This document shows positions 24,371-33,849 of a DNA stretch of 64,000 nt, piece after piece. The stretch covers positions 16,156,306 through 16,220,305 of the forward strand of contig JABAKD010000020.1 of NCBI GenBank assembly GCA_012845835.1, written 5' to 3'. The stretch is from Undaria pinnatifida. Lineage: Eukaryota > Sar > Phaeophyceae > Laminariales > Alariaceae. Under the pieces are notes generated by a model, which saw only the letters and a program-made list of their open reading frames with translations, ran no database searches and was not told the DNA's origin. Made by a program: the position numbers and the translations under genes. Positions within the stretch are counted from its first letter, which is position 1, and every line of letters starts with the position of its first letter.

Positions 24371-24374
24371 AAAA

Positions 24375-24475
24375 CCCGCGTTTAACGCCTTCCCTACTGG
24401 AAACCCTTTTTGGGTGTCTTACTTGAAAATTGTATAAGGAATGATTTTGGGGTTCTGAAGGGGTTATAACCCGGT
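24375..24475 (-). repeat. Family E copy
   Basis: AACGCCTTCCCTACTGGAAACC, then GGGGTTATAACCCG, matches family E in reverse. Confidence 0.5.
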
Positions 24476-24699
24476 ATTTCCTCCATGCTCGATATCCGTC
24501 TCTAGTCACGACACATCTTGCTATTTTCATTGCCTAGTACGGCGGCACGTTCCTTTTTTTGTTTGTTGCGGCGACACAACTCCTCTTTTCTTCATTCTTA
24601 CGGCGGCACAACTGCAGTCAGACCTCCACCTCCTTTCTTCCTTCTTACGGTCGAACTCTCATCGTCGATCGATTGCGTCCATAGTTTCCGACCCACTTT

Positions 24700-24990
24700 T
24701 AATCCGACCAGGCTTGTCTACTTGTGGCCTCATCTATCCCCGAAGGTTGCACTCACAGGCAGTCTACTTGAGCCCTCATTTAACCGCGAAAATCAACCTT
24801 CAACCAGTCTGCTTGGGGCCTCATTTATCGCCAAAACTTTTGCACTTAGGCACTCTGCTCGAGGCCTCATTTATCTAAATTTTTACAATTCAACTCTTTT
24901 TTAGAAGGGATTTTCTTTATAAGTCTGGATTTTAAACTCCTATCGTAAGTGCAGTCTGCTTGAGGCCTCGTTTAACCCCGATACTTCCAC
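24700..24990. repeat. Tandem repeat, ~62-66 bp unit, 4-5 copies
   Basis: The phrase GTCTGCTTGAGGCCTCATTTA (with variants) recurs at about 24714, 24760, 24817, 24860 and 24955, separated by GCACT-containing spacers. The last unit is displaced by an AT-rich insert at 24880-24935. Confidence 0.6.
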
Positions 24991-25249
24991 TTTCGTATGC
25001 TATCAATACAGCTATCAATGCATACGTCTTGTGGCTCCAAAAGTTACACTTACGGCGCGACTTCGGGAAGTCATTACGACAACCAACATCGGTACAACCA
25101 GTACAGCTGTTTGAGCGATGGCAAACGTTTTCCCGCTTCGATTTCGACCTTAAATATTTCTCCACTGACGCTCGCTTTATTTCTGGGTATACGAACGTTC
25201 TCCGTTTCCCCGGTTTAGAAATCCCATTGAGTTGGTAGGAACCCCGCCA

Positions 25250-26060
25250 TTATGTGGTGTATGTTGGCAATCGTTAACGGACAACTTTTGGCCGCATGAG
25301 TTAATGTACTGGCATCCACTGCTGCTGCTGCTGTACATCCCCGAGTACGTACTTTGTACACAGTTTGTACGAAGTAACGTAGCCCTCGAGTCGTGCGCCC
25401 CGAGCTGCTTACCGTTTACAGATTGTGCCCTGACGCACGGACGTGTCCCGTGACCAGTTATATCTGGTAGCGGTTGTTGTTTTTTTACGACTTTTGACGG
25501 CGTGGGTCCCTGTACTAGCAATCACTGCTGCTGCTGGATGTGCATCCTTGTATCCGAGGTGCATAATGTCCATGATACGAAGTAGTGTAGACCGCGAGTC
25601 GTTCGCAGCAAGCGGTGTGCAACAGTATAAAGCTTTGCCTGGTGCATCGACGTGTCCCGTGACCAATGATACATGGTTTGGGATCATGATTGGACGACGT
25701 TTGGCCGCATCAGTTTAATTTGCGTACTGGCCACCACAGCGACTATTGCGCTGTGGGTGTACTCCGTTTTCCACCCGAAGCACGTAGCAACGTGTACCTG
25801 GTGACTAGTAATGAAGTCCGCGAGTCGCTCGCAGCAAGCATTGTGCCAGATAGAAATGCCTTCTTCAGAGTACATGAACCCAATAATACTTGGTCGATGA
25901 TTGATAATAGACTACTTTTGGCCGCATGCGTTGATTCATGTACTGGCAGCCACTGCTGCTACTTTTGTTGTACATCCTGTTACCCCGAGTGCATTACTTG
26001 TGTACCTGGCGGAAGGTGAAGAAGTCCGCGTGTCGTTCGCAGCAAGCGGCGTGCAGAATT
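25250..26060. repeat. Degenerate tandem repeat, ~200-220 bp unit, 4 copies
   Basis: TTTTGGCCGCATGNGTT, GTACTGGC-CCACTGCTGCTG, TACATCC..GAGTGCAT and GAGTCGTTCGCAGCAAGC recur in the same order at about 25280, 25500, 25695 and 25915. Units are diverged, so the array is old. No open frame runs through it. Confidence 0.6.
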
Positions 26061-26384
26061 CTTTTTAGGAGCGCCTGACACGCCTACGTGTCTCCGTGGC
26101 CCAACTCTTGTGATGCCACTTGTTAAATGTTGTTTAACCCCTTTTGGAACCTGAGACGCAAAAAGTGACGAAAAAATCTGACGATTGCAGCATCGGCCAC
26201 ACGAAACCACCCTCTTAATAGCTGCTGCTGGTGTAGCAGATATGTTCGAACTGCCAAGTGCAGGACGCTGTGAGGCAAGCAAGCGTGAGGCATGACGATA
26301 CTCGGATTGCCTCGAGTTTTTCCTAGACGCCTGGTTAGATCAATCGCCCTCGTCGCCTTTTGGTCTGTACGAATGGGTGTCAAG

Positions 26385-26680
26385 AGGGTTATCCCCAACC
26401 CTTTATCGTTAGGGTTCCTAGCCCTTTATCCTCAGGGTTATGAGTTATATATAAGTTATAACCCTTTTAGCACCGCACTCCCAACATGGGAACGAAACAA
26501 CCTTAACCTTTTTTCCTCAGGGTTTATCCTTAGGGTTATCCTTAGGGTTATTTTTGACAAAGGATTACAGGGGTTATAACCCTTCTAGCATCGCACTCTC
26601 TAACCCTTAGTCAAAAGGGTATTGACAAAGGGTTATAGTAGGGGTTATAACCCTTTCAGCACCGCACTCCCGACATGGGG
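26385..26680. repeat. Tandem GGGTTATAACCC block, 3 units, with TTAGGG-like runs
   Basis: GGTTATAACCCTTTTAGCAC followed by CGCACTCCCRACATGGG occurs at about 26456, 26573 and 26644. Between units lie TCCTTAGGGTTATCCTTAGG-type runs resembling telomeric TTAGGG. The third unit abuts the 5' end of the retroelement at 26681. Confidence 0.6.
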
Positions 26681-26972
26681 ACAAAACACTCGAGAGTTAG
26701 ACTACAATGTTTTTTCGAGTTGGAAATGGGTTGCGTTTAACCTTAACCCTTTTATAGCTGTAGAATTATCCAATTTTCTGTTTCCAAGCGTTTTGTCCCA
26801 TACGTTGGTGCGGTGGTGTCGAAGGGGCGGATAACTCGGACCAACAAGGTCAGCATGTCAATACCTCAATGGGACCGGAAGGGTGCGCCAGCTAGCGTTG
26901 GGCTGCGAAAGCAACTGAGTTAAATCGACACACGACGCGTATGAAAATACGTGGAAGTGTGGTGAGCTAAAG
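26681..26972 (+). repeat. 5' terminal direct repeat of the retroelement
   Basis: 292 bp, apparently identical to 28248-28539. It lacks the TTTATTTTTCCCC + poly(A) continuation seen after the 3' repeat. It is preceded by the GGGTTATAACCC tandem block. Confidence 0.8.
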
Positions 26973-27375
26973 TGGAAGATTGGGTCCCAGACGCAATCTG
27001 GATTTTGTTGGAAAGTGAGAATTGAGGTGTTCTTCCATGATTGGTTATCGTGACGTATTGTACCGAGGACACAGTCAACCTTTGAGCAGTCTTCTCCTTG
27101 CTGCTGTTGGGGGAGTAGACAATACGTACAGCAGAAGGGGTACACGTAGGGCCGCCTGATCGCACGACTCAAAGACAGCGTGCAGTGGAGGAAGCGGACG
27201 GCGGCAGCTACGCAAGAATAGTGACTGGCTAGCCAGTGGTTTTTCTCTCGGCTTCGCGGAGGCTGGCGGGCAAAGTTTTTCCCCTCGCGTTTTTTTTTCG
27301 GCATATTTTTTTTGACGCGGGGGGGGGTTTTGCTTTGGTCCGAAGGAGCTGCAAACCGAGCGATCTACCGACACG

Positions 27376-28401
27376 ATGAGCGGGCGTGGCGCGGGCGCTG
27401 CTGGCGATGCAGTGGTTGGTCCTGGAGGCGAACACAACGACAATGGGGCCGGGCATGTGGGAGATGGGGCTGGGCAAGGGGGAGACGAGGACGGCCAGAT
27501 GGACCTCGACGGTCTACGGGTACTCATGGAAGCACGCCTTGATGATTTCGACACTCGCCTCGCCCAGCAGGCTGACATGCTGGTGCAGCTGCAAGGAATG
27601 CTGCAGGATGGGCTGTTGGGCGGCGCGGCTGGACCAGGTGGACCGATTGGAGGAGGACAGGAGCCAGGCGCGCTGCAGGGTGGCGCCGTACCGCAAGCGT
27701 TTGCAGGGCCAGCGGCCCATGCCAGCAAACTTGCTGCGAAGACCCGTCTGAACATGTGGCTCAACACGACCACGCGGAAATATTGGATTCTCGTCGACGC
27801 ACGGCCGGCGCTGACCTCCATCAGACGTACGGAGCTCCAGGACCTGCTGCAGAAGCGGGTAATGGTAACTGGTGAAATTGCAACCCAGCTGGAGACGCTT
27901 TCAGGGTTCGATGTCACCGGGTACATGCCTCGTACAGCCACAGCCAAAAGCGTGGCTGAATCTAGGTTCCCGCTCGCAGACCAACTCGCGATTCTCGCGC
28001 ACGCGGTATCTACTGTCGTGGGCTACGGCGAGCACACGGAGAACACTACAGCGCGCATCCGCACCCTGGACGCTGCGTTCGCGAGGGGGATCGAGGTGGT
28101 ACGGGAGCACGCCCTGGATTTTTTCGAGGCGATGAATGTCCCAGCGAACCGCAGTCGGTTGGCGAAGCTGATCAACGCGGACCTTGCCGCCTGGAGCTCG
28201 AAACTTGTCCGGGCTGGAGTGAGCGCGGGGGTCACCTGGCATGAAAAACAAAACACTCGAGAGTTAGACTACAATGTTTTTTCGAGTTGGAAATGGGTTG
28301 CGTTTAACCTTAACCCTTTTATAGCTGTAGAATTATCCAATTTTCTGTTTCCAAGCGTTTTGTCCCATACGTTGGTGCGGTGGTGTCGAAGGGGCGGATA
28401 A
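27376..28401 (+). CDS. Gag-like protein of the retroelement (341 aa)
   Basis: The ATG at 27376 is the first in this frame after a ~400-bp leader. Residues 1-40 are Gly/Asp-rich and acidic (GDEDGQMDLDGL). Residues ~44-80 are predicted helical and coiled-coil-like (RLDDFDTRLAQQADMLVQLQ). A Gly/Pro/Ala spacer follows, then ~160 helical residues (from about residue 115 to 290) with the character of a capsid, e.g. ALTSIRRTELQDLLQKRV and ARIRTLDAAFARGIEVVREH. No CCHC zinc knuckle, protease or RT is present. The last ~50 residues are read from inside the 3' repeat, so the natural C-terminus was probably lost when an internal segment (pol) was deleted. Codons are GC-rich. The assignment as Gag rests on its position between terminal repeats and fold character, not on a recognised signature, so it could be another structural ORF. 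Confidence 0.6.
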   Translation: MSGRGAGAAGDAVVGPGGEHNDNGAGHVGDGAGQGGDEDGQMDLDGLRVLMEARLDDFDTRLAQQADMLVQLQGMLQDGLLGGAAGPGGPIGGGQEPGALQGGAVPQAFAGPAAHASKLAAKTRLNMWLNTTTRKYWILVDARPALTSIRRTELQDLLQKRVMVTGEIATQLETLSGFDVTGYMPRTATAKSVAESRFPLADQLAILAHAVSTVVGYGEHTENTTARIRTLDAAFARGIEVVREHALDFFEAMNVPANRSRLAKLINADLAAWSSKLVRAGVSAGVTWHEKQNTRELDYNVFSSWKWVAFNLNPFIAVELSNFLFPSVLSHTLVRWCRRGG

Positions 28402-28539
28402 CTCGGACCAACAAGGTCAGCATGTCAATACCTCAATGGGACCGGAAGGGTGCGCCAGCTAGCGTTGGGCTGCGAAAGCAACTGAGTTAAATCGACACAC
28501 GACGCGTATGAAAATACGTGGAAGTGTGGTGAGCTAAAG
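28248..28539 (+). repeat. 3' terminal direct repeat of the retroelement
   Basis: Apparently identical to 26681-26972 over 292 bp, which implies a recent insertion or gene conversion. It is followed by a ~30-bp conserved tail and a poly(A) run ending near 28585. Confidence 0.8.
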
Positions 28540-28589
28540 CTTTATTTTTCCCCATCCGCCGGAGGATAAAAAAAAAAAAAAAAAACAAT

Positions 28590-29350
28590 ACCTCGTTCGA
28601 CTGGTATGCCATGTCGAGGGTACCCTTGTGTTATATCTGATACTCTAGTATGCATATGTCATACCTGGCATACCCTGGTAATCCTTTCAAAGTATGCATA
28701 TGGTGGTGTATATGCCGGTATGATAACAAGAAAATACACGATCAGTATCTCAACGTGAAAAGTTGGAACTTGCTGCGCACTTAAGATCTTTGTTGCTGTT
28801 GTGAGTGCAAGAGTGGATCGATTACCCCTAGTATCTCCTTACTAGTATTACTATGAGTAAAACCTGTACTTCGAAGTATTACGTTATAGTAAGTCTATCC
28901 TTGCTTACTTGGTAAGGCTGAATATATTGTACATAATCCAAGTCTATCCGAACGATAGTTTCTGTAAACGTGAGGCTGTATTCGTACTCAAGCCGGAAAT
29001 ACCCCCCCGCCGTCCTTCCCGCTACCTGCCCGAGTGATGGTGCCTATGGAGCACGGTAATGGAGGCGGTGAGTAAGGCGGGCGCGGAAGAACGCTATGAA
29101 AGATATTTCGTGTTGCTGCCCATCATGCCCCGAAGCCCCACGTGTAGTGCGTGACGACAAAGAAAACCCTGGCTCTTTTTCTACCATCCTGCTCACCTGT
29201 TGTATGTAATGTGCATCAATACCAACATGATTTTTGTATATTTCGTACGTACAACTCGTGCGATTCCGCCGTAGGATATTCTATGACAGGTATTAATAGG
29301 CGGGAGTAGAGTGGCATTGGCGGCGGTGGTGCAAATTACCGGGTACGTTG
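28590..29350. other. No gene seen
   Basis: 760 bases without a supported gene. Several TATGCATATG/ATACCTGG-type words lie near 28640-28720. Confidence 0.5.
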
Positions 29351-29367
29351 TTTTTGCCCGATGTAAC

Positions 29368-29680
29368 GGGAGCCCCTATTTGCAGGACGAGCCTGCAACG
29401 AATTCTTGCAGGACGTTTTGGCACACTTTTGTCCCTGGTACCTGCACAGACCCCACCCAACCCCAACCCTGACCCTAACCCTAACCCTAACCCCAACCCC
29501 AACCCGACCCCTGACCGTTTGACCGGTACGTGGGGCTAACAGTGCCCTCGCGCGGCTTCGCCGCGCGTTCGGCAGGCGTTCGCCAAAAAAAAAACGCGGG
29601 CAATAAAAAGCGGCAGGCGGCCAATCAGAGGCACGTCCTGCAAGAATTCGTTGCAGGGCCGTCCTGCAAATAGGGTTTCT
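29368..29680. mobile_element. Mutator-like MITE with 10-bp target duplication, carrying telomere-like repeats
   Basis: Inverted repeats of ~47 bp at 29368-29415 and 29634-29680 share CCTATTTGCAGGACG and CTGCAACGAATTCTTGCAGG. Directly outside both lies CCGATGTAAC (29358-29367 and 29681-29690), a 10-bp direct duplication; 9-10 bp duplications are typical of Mutator-like transposons. The 313-bp element has no coding capacity. Its interior holds CCCTAACCCTAACCCTAA-type telomeric repeats (29470-29510) and a strong hairpin CGCGCGGCTTCGCCGCGCG (29551-29569). Confidence 0.75.
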
Positions 29681-29690
29681 CCGATGTAAC

Positions 29691-30315
29691 TCGACCGCGG
29701 ATATTTGGCCTCTTGTTGCTTCTTGATGCTGTAAATGGGTGGGTTGCTTCTTTGCCTTTTGGAGGGGCTCAGTTTGGTGTGGTCTGTGTGTTGTGTTTCG
29801 CGGACATTGGGGACGTGGGTCCCTCCGAGCGCAGGCAGCCAGTGGTTGATGAATTATTCTGGTGATAAAAATGAAGACGCGTACCGTCGTGGGGGGTGGG
29901 GGGCGAGAGCCTGCTCAGTGACCCCGGATCTGAGTCACGCTTGTTGTGGAGGGAGAAGAAGAAAGAAAAAACGCCAAGATAATAGAAGGGGATGAGCACA
30001 GCTCAAGATAAAAATAGATTGTTTGACTGATTGATTGATTGCCGTATTGGCATGTTGATTGATTAATTGCCAAGGGGAAATGCGAACTTGCTCGCGGATA
30101 TTACCGTTACACCTGGTACTACCTGTGTTGCTCCTAGTAGTATTGAAGTAGCAGCTACAGCAGTACCAGTAGTAGTATCAGTATTGCTATTATTTATAGT
30201 ATTGAAGTGCCAGGGGAGCTGGTCCTTCAACGGACTGCACCGCCGCTGCCGGTCCTGCGGGTAGAGCTGGTAAAACAGCGCTGTCTCTCTTTGCGCCCGC
30301 TACTGACTGCTGTTG
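29691..30315. other. No gene seen
   Basis: No recognisable coding sequence. Short TTGA-type runs occur at 30018-30065. Confidence 0.5.
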
Positions 30316-30317
30316 TA

Positions 30318-30432
30318 TTTTTTTTCTTTTTTTTGTTCATCCTTCCGCGAATGGGAAGAAATAAAGCTTGAGCTCACAACACACTTGCCCGTATTTTCAT
30401 ACACGTCGTGTGTCGATTTATTTAACTCTATT
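30318..30432 (-). repeat. Partial copy of the 26.7-kb retroelement's 3' end
   Basis: In reverse: ATCGACACACGACGTGTATG, GTGAGCTCAAGCTTTATTT, CCCATTCGCGGAAGGAT and an A-rich tail. It retains the same post-repeat tail as 28540-28586, showing that the tail belongs to the element. Confidence 0.65.
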
Positions 30433-30819
30433 GCGTTTCATACTAGTGATGCTACATATCGGTCTGCAGATGTCTAACCCCTTCACCCTTTTGGAGCCCA
30501 TATATATGTATTTTCATTTTCTATAATATTGTTGCGTCTTTCACCATGGATGGAACTAGCCCTAACCCCAACCCTAACCCATACGAAAAAACAAAAACAC
30601 GACAAGTAAGTGCGGCCTTTATCAAAGGAAGATCCAAGCAGCGGGAGGGCGAGCATCACCATCCGGCTCGCGTGGCTCACCACCTCTCAATTAAAGGGCC
30701 AGTACGTATGGGTCTGATATGTACGTACACCGACTTCCGATTTCACGGTTATAAATTTTTTTTTGTGGCGGATGTACGACTTGTGGCAACTATTGACTAC
30801 ATACCTGCACCACGTTTAT

Positions 30820-31020
30820 TTTATTTATTTATTTTTTTCCTACTGCGGAATGTAAATCACACTAATTCCAAGTGGCTTTATCCCCAAAAATGCGGGCTGC
30901 AATAGCAAACCCCTTACACCTTGCTTGTCAGGTATACTACTGCAAAATATATAGCACACTAATACCTAGTGGTTTGTCCTCAACAACGCGGGCTGCAATA
31001 GCAAACCCCCTAACCCTTAC
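30820..31020. repeat. Two adjacent family E variants
   Basis: AATTCCAAGTGGCTTTATCC (30870) and AATACCTAGTGGTTTGTCC (30960) are each followed by GCGGGCTGCAATAGCAAACC, about 92 bp apart. They form a direct tandem pair of the variant also seen at 20.47 kb. Confidence 0.5.
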
Positions 31021-31840
31021 CAGGTGTACTGCTGTACACAGTACGTGACCGGGCCATGCAATGCCAACACTGCCAACCGCAATGATCGTTGGAAGAACAT
31101 ATATATGGCAAGAACTATGAAAAGATGAAAGAGCGGTGTGAGGATGTGCTATGCGTAAGAGCAGTAGCCCCCACGCCCCCCACGCGCCTCCGGAAGTGAA
31201 ATTCTATCATGCGGTGGCAAGTAATGAAACTGCCGATGTCTGTACATAATGTAGTATAATATCATAGCAGGCCGAAGGATGATTCCATTACTTTGTTTGT
31301 CCGGTCCTGTCCTGGTGCATCCTGTGCTTGTCGTGTTTTTTTTTTCTAGTGTCCTGTCTAAGTGTCCTGTCTGACTGTCCTGACCTGTTTCTATCCTGTC
31401 CTGTCTTGCCGGAGGGTTTGGGGTTTTTGTTGTGTTTGAGTTGCTGTTTCAGTCGAGACATAGCAAGCATCAGCAAAGGAAACGCCCCCCCTCGCCGTGC
31501 ATCATAGACGAGCCGGGGGGAGGGGGGGGGGGGGCTGGGGACCTGGTCTCCGTCGTCAATTCCATTCTATGTTTTGTTATTCTTTCACTCTTTTTCCAGA
31601 ATTTATCCCACACGGCGCGAGTTCCACGTCATTTGTCTCGGAAGTCGTTGACCCAGGGCTAAAAAAGTCAACTTCGAAATTGCGTTCAAAATTGCCTGTG
31701 GATTCTAGAGTTGTGAGTGCTCAGACTTCAACCTAAAACTGTTCGATCCTCCCTTTCACTTAGTTATTTTCCCCGTCTTTTTTTTTTTGTTTCTTGTTCC
31801 CAAGCTTTTGCCTCCGAGAGTTGAAGTGTCGAGAAAAGCA
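31021..31840. other. No gene seen
   Basis: A GTCCTGTC-rich low-complexity stretch at 31300-31420 and a G run at 31516-31533. No supported coding exon. Confidence 0.5.
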
Positions 31841-31844
31841 TGTA

Positions 31845-32024
31845 CAGTAGGTGGCCCTATATAGTGCGGGTATGTGTCACGAAAATTTACCCGCACTATA
31901 CCGGGCACCCACACTATATAAAAACCGGCCACTATTGAGGGGTCTATACTGTGCCAAATGATTTCACCCGCACAATATCGGACACCCGCACTATATGAAC
32001 CGCACTATATCGGGCCACCTACTG
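31845..32024. mobile_element. Small inverted-repeat element (MITE), 180 bp
   Basis: Ends are CAGTAGGTGGCCCTATATAG and its near-perfect reverse complement at 31999-32024. The interior is packed with subterminal CCGCACTATA/TATAGTGCGG words. Subterminal repeats recall CACTA-type elements, but the target duplication is not clear, so the class is open. Confidence 0.6.
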
Positions 32025-32068
32025 CACCAGGAATATACATACGCCCGCTGCTCGTCACCCCAAAGAGC

Positions 32069-32182
32069 ATGATTTAGGATTTACCGAATATGTTCGGAAA
32101 TATAAGGGTCGTTTGGTCATTAATGTGAGTACGAAATGGTTCTTACATTTCCGGATAGACTTGTAAATCCTGAATCCTAAAT
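32069..32182. mobile_element. Small imperfect palindrome, MITE-like, ~114 bp
   Basis: GAGCATGATTTAGGATTTAC..TTCGGAAATATAAG at the left pairs with CTTACATTTCCGGA..ATCCTAAATGCTC at the right. It begins only 45 bp after the preceding MITE. No clear target duplication. Confidence 0.5.
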
Positions 32183-32364
32183 GCTCCTTTCGGCTGACGG
32201 GCGATGCGACGCCCCGACTGCTATTGCCCCCCCACAAAAGTCATAGAATTCGGCTGTGTTTTCTTTCGTCGCCAAATCTGGATTTTTCAACTGGATGTTG
32301 CTTTCTCGCATTTTTGCCTAGAATCGGACTGTTTGTATTCTGGCCTAACCTTTGTTTGTTTTGT

Positions 32365-32482
32365 TTTGTTTTTTCATCCTCCGGAGCTCACCACACTTCC
32401 ACGTATTTTCATACGCGTCGTGTGTCGATTTAACTCAGTTACTTTCGCAACCCAACGCCAGCTGGCGCACCCTTCGGATTAC
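32365..32482 (-). repeat. Partial copy of the 26.7-kb retroelement repeat
   Basis: In reverse: GAAGGGTGCGCCAGCTGGCG, AAATCGACACACGACGCGTA and GAAGTGTGGTGAGCT, then CCGGAGGATGAAAAAAC. The TTTATTTTTCCCC segment of the tail is deleted. Confidence 0.65.
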
Positions 32483-32780
32483 ACTATGTAGTGACAGCGT
32501 GATGTTTGTTTTTGCCACTGGCTGTCACTCTCTACTCGTAGCGTTTTTTTATTGAGGCTGGTCGCGGCGGCACCGCTGTTATATCCAGCCGGCCTAGAAT
32601 GCGGCACAATACCCGCCAGTCCTAATGCCAACAACCCCCCCCCCCCCCCCCCCCCAACCCCGCTTCCTTCATACCAGGTATATCTTAGTTGTATTCGACC
32701 CGAAAGACGCACAGAATCCCCACTAGCTCTAACGCCCCCCCCCCCCCCCCCCCCCCCCCCCTCTTCCGGCTCCTTCCCAG

Positions 32781-33849
32781 CACCCTGGAGTTCTGCACCA
32801 CGTCATGGAGGAGGCGTGTCTGGGGTACCAGCGAGCCTATTCGCGCGTGCGATGACGTCGCTTTCCCCCCACTACAACGACGACCACGCAGCTCTCGGTG
32901 AGCATTTGCAGGAAGAACACGCCATATTTCTATCGGAAACCCCGGAGTCTTCCCGCGCGCACCTCTGCTGCGCCGACTACAGCAATGGGCCTTCGGTGAA
33001 GCGAGCTTTGGAGCGGGCTCTTGGAGGGAAAGAGTTTGTGCGGACCGCTCTTAATAACCGCGGGGTGGGCAGATACTGCGCTATTGCTCACGCGTCGTCA
33101 GCTATTGCTACGGAATGTCGGGAGCTGGTCCACCCTGACGTGAGCTGCTCCCCGCTTACGCATGCCTCCAAGGAGCCTGAGTCGCTCCTAGCCCCCGACA
33201 CTGACGCCGCCTCCGACGGCGGGGTTGGCGGTGGTGGTGGTGGTGTTCACGGTAGTCGGGGAGGTAGCCGCGGTGGCCGTGACGGTGTTAGCGTTGGTGG
33301 TTCTGGTGGTGGTGGTCGTGGCACCGCCCACTTTGGGCTTAGGCTAGGGGCCAGCGTCCAAGACGGGCCCGCCCGAGGGCTCGTGGTGACCTTGTCCCCT
33401 GGTAGCCTTAGTGGAAGCGCTGCTGATGAGGAGAGGGGCGAGAGGAAGCTTGCAGCGAGGGCGGGGGACGGGGTGGCGGTGCGGCCTCTGGAAGCACGGT
33501 GGAGGTCGTTCTGGGACGGCGCAAGGGGGCGCTCGGGGGCACAAGACCTTGCTGAAGTTGTTCCTTGGACCAGCGGCTCTTCTTCTGTTGCCCTCGATGC
33601 TAGCGGCGTTAGCAGGGGGAGGGGGGAGGGGAGGAGGAGGAGCTTGGTAGCGGAGGAAGGGGGGGCACGGCTTGGGCCTGTTAGCCGTGCAAGGGAGTAC
33701 CACGGAGGCAAGGCGAAGGGATACGTGTCCGCCCTCGAGCACCTCGGGGGGAGGATGGAGGAGGAGGGGGGCAGGGCTCTATCGGAAGCGTGCGGCTGGG
33801 ACAGAAACCTGGAGTTTGTGCACGCTGGGGACGACCTGGTCTACCTCAA
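32781..33849 (+). CDS. Protease exon 1 (or first exon found): pro-region
   Basis: The acceptor-like TCCTTCCCAG at 32771-32780 follows a ~24-C tract, so coding may enter from an upstream exon. An alternative is initiation at ATG 32852. The protein is a probable propeptide: an Ala/Glu-rich start (HAALGEHLQEEHAIF), a Gly/Ser/Arg-rich low-complexity spacer (33210-33320), and a folded end VSALEHLGG..RNLEFVHAGDDLVYL. The exon ends in phase 2 at AA|GTGAGG. Without splicing the frame stops four bases later, which supports the donor. Signal peptide not found. Confidence 0.6.

Larger units (their letters stand above)
26681..28586 (+). mobile_element. Non-autonomous retroelement with 292-bp direct repeats, Gag-like ORF and poly(A) tail
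   Basis: Two 292-bp repeats (26681-26972 and 28248-28539) start ACAAAACACTCGAGAG and end GTGGTGAGCTAAAG. I found no differences between them by eye. They flank 1275 bp holding one Gag-like ORF and no reverse transcriptase, integrase or RNase H. TGG follows the first repeat, as a primer-binding site would. However, the second repeat continues with TTTATTTTTCCCCATCCGCC and a long A run, and at least two dispersed partial copies (30.3 and 56.0 kb) keep this tail. The ends are not TG..CA and no target duplication was found. It is therefore either an unusual terminal-repeat/Gag-only LTR derivative, a split-repeat (DIRS/Ngaro-like) element, or a tandem non-LTR insertion. Confidence 0.65.

Noticed and set aside
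27075-27947. 290-codon - strand open frame
   Set aside because: It lies antisense to the Gag-like ORF and is the GC-rich shadow of its codon pattern. It extends into the leader without a recognisable domain.
29470-29510. Chromosome end (telomere)
   Set aside because: Only a few CCCTAA units, inside a MITE, with sequence continuing on both sides.
32552-32780. Extension of protease exon 1 upstream to 32552
   Set aside because: This part has no ATG, is mainly two poly-C tracts read as poly-Pro, and is followed by an acceptor-like TTCCCAG. It is more likely intron or leader.
33247-33742. Pro/Ser-rich - strand frames
   Set aside because: Antisense shadow of the Gly/Arg-rich part of protease exon 1.
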